Of a stretch of DNA of 64,000 nucleotides, positions 58,176 through 64,000 are shown one piece after another (the first letter of the stretch is position 1; every line of letters begins with the position of its first letter). This stretch comes from Cyanobacterium stanieri PCC 7202 (GTDB taxonomy: Bacteria; Cyanobacteriota; Cyanobacteriia; Cyanobacteriales; Cyanobacteriaceae). The position numbers were made by a program, and so were the translations under genes. The notes under the pieces are model-generated. The model did not search any database. It was not told the origin of the DNA and saw only the letters and a list, made by a program, of their open reading frames with translations. The stretch lies in NCBI GenBank assembly GCA_000317655.1, contig CP003940.1, forward strand, positions 2,799,547 to 2,863,546, read 5' to 3'.

Positions 58176-58976
58176 TTACAAATTACAAACTAAACAAGGC
58201 AAGGTAGAATCTTCCTCATCTAATACAGACTCCAACGCTTCTGCCAGAGGGCGATTCGGGGCTTTTTCTTGTTTACGGGCGATCGCCCTTTCATGTTGTG
58301 CTATAATGTCATCTTTACGCTCCAAAAGCTGTAATAAAGTCTCTCCCTGAGTCCAAGTATAAGTTCTACCATCCCGATGATTTGATTCATATTCCACCGC
58401 TTTCGCAAACAAATCAGGATGATTTTCTGCCAACATCACCCACTCATACTTGCGTTGAAAGAAACAAAAAAAACAACCAGAGCGACTACGCCACTTATAA
58501 TATTCAGGTAAACCGATACCGCTTTCCTCTAGCAAACGAATAATATCAGCCTTTACCAAACCCCTCTCTTTGAAAGGAAAAACAGGTTTAATATTCGGCT
58601 TTGTAGAAATGTAACCCTCCCTATTTTCATCCGCACGAATGCCGATGTAGCTGATAGCCTCATCATCACCCACAAACTCCTCGAAGGGCTTAATCTTCAT
58701 TTTTACCGTACACCAGCGCATTTGAGGAGAAGGCAATAAACCATCATGAATCGCTAACCAATGATCAAAACCTCTTTTTTCGCTAAGATAATTTATTTTA
58801 ATGCCTAAACGAGCCTGAATGCGATCGAGATAATCGTAGGTTTCCTGTAACTCCTTGTGAGTATCACAAAAAAAATACTCCATATCAGGGATTTCTTTAT
58901 GTAAAAGAATAGCTAAAGCAGTGCTATCCTTACCCCCTGAAAGCCCTAAAACGTGCCTAGTTTTCTTCCCTGCCAT
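58176..58976 (-). CDS. PAPS-reductase/DndC-like ATP pyrophosphatase (BrxP-like)
   Basis: A 266-residue enzyme of the adenine nucleotide alpha-hydrolase superfamily. The PP-loop GLSGGKDSTAL (11-21) is intact, and FFCDTHKELQETYDYL and IGIRADENREGY follow as in PAPS reductases and DndC. Cysteines C89 (MRWCTVKMK), C168 and C171 (SGCFFCFF), and a C-terminal pair C261/C264 could bind an iron-sulfur cluster. In DNA phosphorothioation DndC activates DNA for sulfur insertion, and in BREX type 4 a PAPS-reductase gene takes the place of the methyltransferase. True sulfate assimilation is less likely in this context. The ATG at 58976 is preferred to two upstream TTGs. Confidence 0.85.
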   Translation of the reverse strand: MAGKKTRHVLGLSGGKDSTALAILLHKEIPDMEYFFCDTHKELQETYDYLDRIQARLGIKINYLSEKRGFDHWLAIHDGLLPSPQMRWCTVKMKIKPFEEFVGDDEAISYIGIRADENREGYISTKPNIKPVFPFKERGLVKADIIRLLEESGIGLPEYYKWRSRSGCFFCFFQRKYEWVMLAENHPDLFAKAVEYESNHRDGRTYTWTQGETLLQLLERKDDIIAQHERAIARKQEKAPNRPLAEALESVLDEEDSTLPCLVCNL

Positions 58977-59121
58977 CAACAATATTCCAACGGTAAACTC
59001 TGTTTCTTCCCATAGAATAGCAATATTAAAGTCAGAGCGGTTGGACTAAATTTTATTAAATCAAAATCAATTTAATTCAAAACTAATCCCCTCGGTAATC
59101 CCCAGTAGTTTGTTAATTTTT

Positions 59122-60246
59122 TTAACCATAATGCCAATTAGTAGAAAACCCCTGTATTTCTGCCAAAGAAATCAAAGGTTTAAAAGTTTTTTGATAAGCC
59201 TTCATCAAAATCTCTAATTTTAATAAATCATTCGGCTCATTTATTTTTAAATCACTTAGATAACAATCAATATATTTTAACCATTTATTTTTAGGTAAAA
59301 TATCATGAGAAATAATTAACCCTTGATGTTGCAGATTGATAAACTTTTCCAAATAATTAGTTGCAGGAATATTATTGGATTTAGCAGAATTAACGTTATG
59401 AATACTAGGAATTAAATTCCATAATTGATCATGAGCAACAAATGACCATGGTAAATAATGATCCACAGAAATACCATTTTTATCTAAAATATGATTAGAA
59501 TAAATACATTTTAGGGGATTTTTGTCAATAATTAATTTCCAGTATTTTGCTTGTTCAGCAAGAGATTTTCTTTGTACTAAAGGAAATAACTTTCTTGCTA
59601 AATTAGGAGTATTAGGATTATTTTTTTGCATATAATTTAACCAACTCCAAGCAACCCACCCCTTGAGAATTATAAAATTTTCTTTGATATAGTTAATCCA
59701 TTCAGGATGAATAACAATACTATCTATTGATTTATAATCCTGACTATTAAAAGAGTATAATGGCTTTTTTTGCTCAAATAATTCTCGTGATAGCTTAACA
59801 ATACTATTATTTATATCGCCATCTTTTACTCCTTTTAATTCCTGTAAAACAAAAGGTCTTATTAAACGAAAAGGAACATAACGCATTAAACTATTAATAA
59901 TATCATCCACATTAGACTTATTAAGAGTAGTAATCAAAATATCTTTTCTGGTGATAGCCTCTTTTTCTGACTGTATATTAAGTTTATCTAACTTAAGAGA
60001 AATCTGATCCTGTTTACCAAAAGATAACTTAAAAAATACATGAGGATACCAAGCATTTGCCAACATTTCAACTACTAACTCCCGAAAACTAATTAACTCA
60101 CAGTCGAATAAATTTCTTTCTAAAATGTCTAATAAAGCACTAAAAAAAAGATACTTATAAGAATTAGTAGTGGAGTTAAACAATTGACTCAAAGCTGAAA
60201 TATTCAAGCCATGGGAGGGAGGCAAAGACTGGTTATCGGTAAACAT
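59122..60246 (-). CDS. HNH endonuclease of the defence operon
   Basis: A 374-residue protein. The HNH motif is at the C-terminal third: C247 (KCIYSNHIL), VDHYLPWSFVAHDQLWNL with D262/H263 and N277, and HNVNSAKSNN with N284 and K289. It has only one Cys of the CxxC pairs seen in zinc-bound HNH proteins. The first 240 residues are helical and unlike known domains. It is transcribed with the PAPS-reductase-like gene (145-bp gap). In a modification-guided system it would be the natural DNA-cleaving effector; this role is inferred. Confidence 0.8.
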   Translation of the reverse strand: MFTDNQSLPPSHGLNISALSQLFNSTTNSYKYLFFSALLDILERNLFDCELISFRELVVEMLANAWYPHVFFKLSFGKQDQISLKLDKLNIQSEKEAITRKDILITTLNKSNVDDIINSLMRYVPFRLIRPFVLQELKGVKDGDINNSIVKLSRELFEQKKPLYSFNSQDYKSIDSIVIHPEWINYIKENFIILKGWVAWSWLNYMQKNNPNTPNLARKLFPLVQRKSLAEQAKYWKLIIDKNPLKCIYSNHILDKNGISVDHYLPWSFVAHDQLWNLIPSIHNVNSAKSNNIPATNYLEKFINLQHQGLIISHDILPKNKWLKYIDCYLSDLKINEPNDLLKLEILMKAYQKTFKPLISLAEIQGFSTNWHYG

Positions 60247-60270
60247 AAATATACATGGGCGTGTTAAAAG

Positions 60271-60305
60271 TTATAGTAGGGTGGGCAATGCCCACCCTAC
60301 TATAA
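60271..60305. repeat. Perfect 16-bp-arm palindrome inside the defence operon
   Basis: TTATAGTAGGGTGGGC (60271-60286) is repeated exactly inverted at 60290-60305 with a three-base loop. It lies in the 87-bp gap between the 1167-residue ATPase gene and the HNH gene. It could end part of the upstream transcript (four T follow on the minus strand). The same GTAGGGTGGGC core occurs at 63851-63871. Confidence 0.8.
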
Positions 60306-60333
60306 GAATTTTTATGGTGGGGAGTATATGACG

Positions 60334-63300
60334 TTAGTTTAAAATCTTCTCTGTAAGTTTCGCAAGAATAGTCTCCCTTAACTGTTTATCCTTGGGTAAC
60401 ATAGCCAAAATCTCCTCAACTTTTTGATTTACCTCCGACTCTCGTTGACTATCTATCCATATCATATGATTGGTTTCTTCCCCATCACTGCGGGTAACGG
60501 TAATCCTTCTGGCGGATAATCCTTCACCTTTTACTTTTACTTCCCCTTGGATGGCTTCTAGGTTGGTAAATTTACGGGATAATTCAGCTAGTTTACTCTG
60601 AAATAAATTAACATCTTCATCTTTCCAAGATTCTGCTGGTTTATCGGCAATAATCATCATCAAAGCCTCTAACCATTGCTTATCGTTTTTGGTTTCATCA
60701 CATACTGCTTGGGTAAAACGTTTTAAAATTGGTTCGACACATTTATCTTTAAGGTAAGATGCCCTTATGCGTAAGTCTTGCCTGAGTTTTGTGGCTTCGT
60801 TTCTCACCCCAAAGGCTGAATATAATAAGGATTGACATTCACTCAACAGATTTTCGTAGGCGAGGTTAATTTCTCTTAATGCTGTTATCAGGTTTGTTTT
60901 TAGTTGTTTGGCGGTGATGCCGTCTTTTTCTTTGTTGCTGGTGATGGGGGGTAAGTCACAGGCTTCGGGTAGTTGTTTAAATAATAGTTCGTCAGGTTCG
61001 ACGGTTTTTTGTAAAATGGTTAGAATGCTTACGGCTGTGGGGTTTAATTCTTTGGTTTGCAGGGTATAACGGGGAAGTTGTTTGACAAATTGATATAGGG
61101 GAGTAACAACGGTTAGGAGGGTGGCGTTACGAATGTTTCTTTTGGCTTTGGTTTGGGGGTTACGCAGGATAGCTTCTAATTCTTGGAATACTTCTGCCCT
61201 TAATCCTTCTATGGCAAAGTATTTTACTGCATAACGTTCGGGATTTTTTACTAATAATTCTAAATGTTCTTCCCCTAATACTGGTATAAATGTACCATCT
61301 TGATATACTCCCACTTCTTCTTTGTAATACAGTAATACGGCGGTAAGAATGATGGGGATGATGCCTTCTTTTACTCCGTAGGGGGGTAGTTGTAAAATTT
61401 CGTATAGTTGGGCAATATTTTGGGGATTTTCGGTGGCTGATGTACAAAAAAGGGCGATCGCACCCCACACTTTATCTATATTAGGATTATCCCCACCCGT
61501 CGGCGCATGAATACCCCACTCTTCATCCTCTAAGTTTGTAACATCTATGTCGGGGGGGGTAGTATGTATTACACAATCCTTGCTGTCACTAGATTCTAAG
61601 CTATTTTTATTCAAAGAAAGAGAGCGATGGATGCCCGTTTCCCGTAACAAAGAATAATACATCGTCACCTCGGGGCCATAACCTGAAAAACCAAGATTAG
61701 GTAAACTAGAGTGGTTAATCATCGCTGTAATTAACTCCCTTCTAGCCTTACTACCCTGAGAAGTAAGATTGCGACGGTTTATCAACTCATTCCAGAGAAT
61801 GGGAGTATCAACAAAAGTCTCATCACACAACCGAGAAAGATAACCATTCAACTCCCCTACACTTTTGACAGGGGTTAACTCTCCCCCAATCCAACAACGA
61901 CACTCCCCCCGACTAAAATCGAAAACACTATTCAAAGTTTCATCTAAAGCCTTTTGCGCCTCCATAAGACGATAACGCACCTCCTTTCTTGCCACCCCAT
62001 CCGACTGCAACTCCTTCGCCTCATTATTCATCCGATTCAAAGCGCTAAATTCTTGGGCTTGTAATCGCAAAACCTGTAAGTTATTGGTAGTAATGACGAT
62101 AATGGGTAAACCATTGACAGTTTTTTGAGGAAAAGTAGGGGGAATTTCCTCCTCCAACCAATAACCTAACCAACCATCCGCCGAATTATCTTCACATTCC
62201 ACCCTATCCCAATCAAAAGAGGCATCGAGATAATGTCTTTCAAAATAACGTAAAGTGCCTGTTTGATAACTATGTCGTTGCGCAATGATAGGTTTAAGAG
62301 GGCGTAATGGGGATAAAAGTTTGGCTAAACTAGACTGCTCTTGTTTTAAATAGGATTCTAATTCATAATCAATGTTATAGTCTGAACCTTCCCAGATTCT
62401 CAACTCATCAATTTGTTTACGATGGGTAATTAACCCTTGTCTTAATAACTGTTCAATTTTTTCTTGCCAATAGTTAAATTTATCGTCATCCTCTCCATCA
62501 CAAAGACTATGGGCGACTAAATCACGGGTTGCCCTAGTAATACCTGTAATACTAACTAAGTTTAGCAAACCGATCGCCTTTAACAACCGCAAACTATCCT
62601 CATCGAGGTGTTTGGCATCATTGATTAAATCATAGATTTCTACCCACCGTTGGAAATTTACCACCCTTGTTAACCCCATACCCACGGAGGAGATAAAATA
62701 ATCATAGATTTGATCAAGTTTGAGGGTAGGTAAGTCATCATCGTTAATAACCGTTTCCTCTAAAAACTTTTTGAAAGAAAAAGGCTCATCGGATGTGATA
62801 AAAGTAAATAAGGTGCGATCGTTTTGGGCATATTTTACGCACAAAACTGGTAAAATTAAGGCACTAAGGGGATGAAGAGGATAAATATTTTTAATTAAAT
62901 TATCTTCAATTTTTTCTAACTTTAAAATTGGCTCTAATGTTTGATTCCAATGACTACTATATTGGTCAATTTTTTTCTCAAAAACATCATCAAAATTTGG
63001 GGTAATAGCTTCAGCTATTAACCTAATCATCTGCCCTGTGGATTCAGTAAAAGCAATATCTTCAAATCTTCCTGTAATTTTTGACCATTCGTTACGTTGA
63101 ATAGTAGCCAACCTTTGTCCATATTCGGTAAAGGCTTGGTGTAAGATACCTAAAATATAAATTCTCTTACCTTCAACTGCTTCTAATTCTGCTAATTGTT
63201 GTAATAAATATAAATCCTCTGCCCCTTGATTATAAACGGCATATTCTAAGTTTTTACCTAGTTCATCAATAACTAAAATAATATCTTTTTTTGTTTGTAA

Positions 63301-63837
63301 AAGAATATCTTTAATAACACTAATTATGGCAGTATTTTGGACTATTTTACTATCCTTAATACGGCTTTCTAAGTCCTGTAAAGAAGCAATAAACTGCTTA
63401 GATAATTTACCACCAACATCCTTTAACCCATTAATTAACGCCCGAATAATAGTTAAACTAATCGCCTCTCGTTGACTAACGGCGATCGCCCTTACCATGC
63501 CATCATCAGGAATATTACTAAGAATAATATCATCATTTATATGGTTATTTACTATCTCTAAAGCCTTTCTTTTTACTTCACTTTTTTGATTAGCTAATAA
63601 AGAAATTAGAAAATGAACAAAAGCAGATTTACCAGTACCATAAACCCCCGTTAAAGTCCAACAATTATATTTATTTTCTCCACTTAGTCCCAACAAAACT
63701 CGCTTTAAAGTTTCCACAGATTTATCCGTTAAAACATAACCATCCAAAGCAGATAAATCATTAAAATCCCTTTCTAAATTGATAGAACGACCATAACGAC
63801 GTTGTAAAGTAAAATAAGAAGATAAATTCATAATCAT
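60334..63837 (-). CDS. Large P-loop ATPase, first gene of the defence operon (BrxC-like)
   Basis: A 1167-residue protein with a canonical Walker A GVYGTGKS (64-71) and Walker B IILVIDELGKN (186-196). This resembles BrxC/PglY-type ATPases in their first 300 residues. A helical middle with SSVGMGLTRVVNFQRWVEIYDL and a C-terminal region including LINRRNLTSQGSKARRELI make it different from the 1566-residue ATPase. It has more HIP1 sites than the genes after it. It ends before a strong palindrome, and a related palindrome lies in its leader. It may be a second motor ATPase of the system or an associated defence module. Confidence 0.75.
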   Translation of the reverse strand: MIMNLSSYFTLQRRYGRSINLERDFNDLSALDGYVLTDKSVETLKRVLLGLSGENKYNCWTLTGVYGTGKSAFVHFLISLLANQKSEVKRKALEIVNNHINDDIILSNIPDDGMVRAIAVSQREAISLTIIRALINGLKDVGGKLSKQFIASLQDLESRIKDSKIVQNTAIISVIKDILLQTKKDIILVIDELGKNLEYAVYNQGAEDLYLLQQLAELEAVEGKRIYILGILHQAFTEYGQRLATIQRNEWSKITGRFEDIAFTESTGQMIRLIAEAITPNFDDVFEKKIDQYSSHWNQTLEPILKLEKIEDNLIKNIYPLHPLSALILPVLCVKYAQNDRTLFTFITSDEPFSFKKFLEETVINDDDLPTLKLDQIYDYFISSVGMGLTRVVNFQRWVEIYDLINDAKHLDEDSLRLLKAIGLLNLVSITGITRATRDLVAHSLCDGEDDDKFNYWQEKIEQLLRQGLITHRKQIDELRIWEGSDYNIDYELESYLKQEQSSLAKLLSPLRPLKPIIAQRHSYQTGTLRYFERHYLDASFDWDRVECEDNSADGWLGYWLEEEIPPTFPQKTVNGLPIIVITTNNLQVLRLQAQEFSALNRMNNEAKELQSDGVARKEVRYRLMEAQKALDETLNSVFDFSRGECRCWIGGELTPVKSVGELNGYLSRLCDETFVDTPILWNELINRRNLTSQGSKARRELITAMINHSSLPNLGFSGYGPEVTMYYSLLRETGIHRSLSLNKNSLESSDSKDCVIHTTPPDIDVTNLEDEEWGIHAPTGGDNPNIDKVWGAIALFCTSATENPQNIAQLYEILQLPPYGVKEGIIPIILTAVLLYYKEEVGVYQDGTFIPVLGEEHLELLVKNPERYAVKYFAIEGLRAEVFQELEAILRNPQTKAKRNIRNATLLTVVTPLYQFVKQLPRYTLQTKELNPTAVSILTILQKTVEPDELLFKQLPEACDLPPITSNKEKDGITAKQLKTNLITALREINLAYENLLSECQSLLYSAFGVRNEATKLRQDLRIRASYLKDKCVEPILKRFTQAVCDETKNDKQWLEALMMIIADKPAESWKDEDVNLFQSKLAELSRKFTNLEAIQGEVKVKGEGLSARRITVTRSDGEETNHMIWIDSQRESEVNQKVEEILAMLPKDKQLRETILAKLTEKILN

Positions 63838-63854
63838 CAGTATTCAATAAGTAG

Positions 63855-63871
63855 GGTGGGCATTGCCCACC
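63855..63871. repeat. Palindrome in the leader of the 1167-residue ATPase gene
   Basis: GGTGGGC (63855-63861) and GCCCACC (63865-63871) with loop ATT, preceded by GTAG. Its arms are a shortened form of the palindrome at 60271-60305. The remaining bases to the window end are AT-rich and hold no gene; a GGGGAATAGGCAAT block at the very end resembles part of the MITE-like elements. Confidence 0.6.
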
Positions 63872-64000
63872 AAAATAATTCTCAGTTAAATATTAAATTT
63901 AAAATTAATAATTGATTTTAGTTAAATTAAGCAGTTGAACTTATATTATTACTAGGTCATAGCAATTTTCGTTATGGTGAGGTATGGGGGAATAGGCAAT

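Noticed and set aside
58176-58976. Assimilatory PAPS reductase (cysH)
   Set aside because: The protein is embedded in a PglZ/BrxL operon with DUF4007 and HNH genes, and its Cys pattern is of the DndC-like kind. No other sulfate-assimilation gene is near.
61160-61468. 102-residue minus-strand frame as a gene
   Set aside because: It is an out-of-frame shadow within the 1167-residue ATPase gene, with Arg/Ser-rich composition typical of such frames.
48375-63837. BREX type 1, 2 or 3, or DISARM
   Set aside because: No PglX/BrxX or other methyltransferase, PglW, BrxA, DrmA/B/C or helicase of those systems is seen in the window.
42179-63837. Integration of the island at tRNA-Gln
   Set aside because: The tRNA is more than 6 kb from the first island gene with core genes between, and no repeated tRNA 3' end or integrase was seen.

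Overview
The window is a piece of a cyanobacterial chromosome. It encodes photosystem II D2 (psbD), NDH-1 subunit NdhN, Vipp1, the separate gamma subunit of RNA polymerase (rpoC1), demethylphylloquinone methyltransferase (menG), the NblS partner SipA, a Tic20-type protein, Ccs1 and SpkB. HIP1-type GCGATCGC octamers are scattered through it. The DNA is AT-rich and the gene content resembles a unicellular Cyanobacterium/Geminocystis/Synechocystis-like organism, but I cannot name the species from sequence alone. Nearly everything left of about 46 kb looks like core genome.

Layout. 1-15 kb: a partial beta-helix type protein, aldo/keto reductase, menG, a DUF445 membrane protein, sipA, a chorismate lyase, an ABC exporter followed by an ADP-forming acyl-CoA synthetase/GNAT fusion, a PLP lyase, a VWA protein, a DnaJ-like co-chaperone and queG. 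14.5-16.5 kb: a Cys-rich mini-protein, tic20 and cobL. 16.8-25.4 kb: a type IV pilus/phototaxis chemosensory locus (PilH, CheW, MCP, hybrid CheA, PatA-like regulator, MHYT protein). 25.5-29.9 kb: rpoC1, a P-loop kinase, a membrane protein and a monocistronic psbD. 30-33.5 kb: a ferrochelatase-like protein with a His tail, convergent with and overlapping cobK, then ccs1. 33.6-46.3 kb: ndhN, ycf45, vipp1, spkB-pabC, hupE, a CYP120-type P450, tRNA-Gln, a pseudouridine synthase, a hydrolase, small proteins and a Crp-like regulator. 46.4-48.2 kb: a cysteine desulfurase and a VapBC toxin-antitoxin pair.

The most interesting part is the minus-strand cluster at 48.4-63.8 kb, which looks like an anti-phage island of BREX type 4 character. 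In transcription order it holds a 1167-aa P-loop ATPase, an HNH endonuclease, a PAPS-reductase-like ATP pyrophosphatase, a DUF4007 protein, a 144-aa unknown, a 1566-aa P-loop/coiled-coil ATPase, PglZ and a short BrxL. No DNA methyltransferase is visible. The PAPS-reductase-like and DUF4007 genes, with an IscS/DndA-type cysteine desulfurase just beyond the cluster, suggest sulfur-based (phosphorothioate-like) DNA marking. This is inference. Two giant ATPases plus an HNH nuclease go beyond the minimal brxP-brxC-pglZ-brxL set and make the locus worth testing.

Repeats: two near-identical MITE-like elements (4006-4198 and 19833-20041) with terminal inverted repeats and 6-base target duplications. 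One sits on the stop codon of the DUF445 gene, the other splits the chemosensory gene cluster. GTGGGCATTGCCCAC-type palindromes flank the 1167-aa ATPase gene. C-rich GTTCCC repeats lie on both sides of menG. No CRISPR array, prophage structural gene or rRNA was seen.
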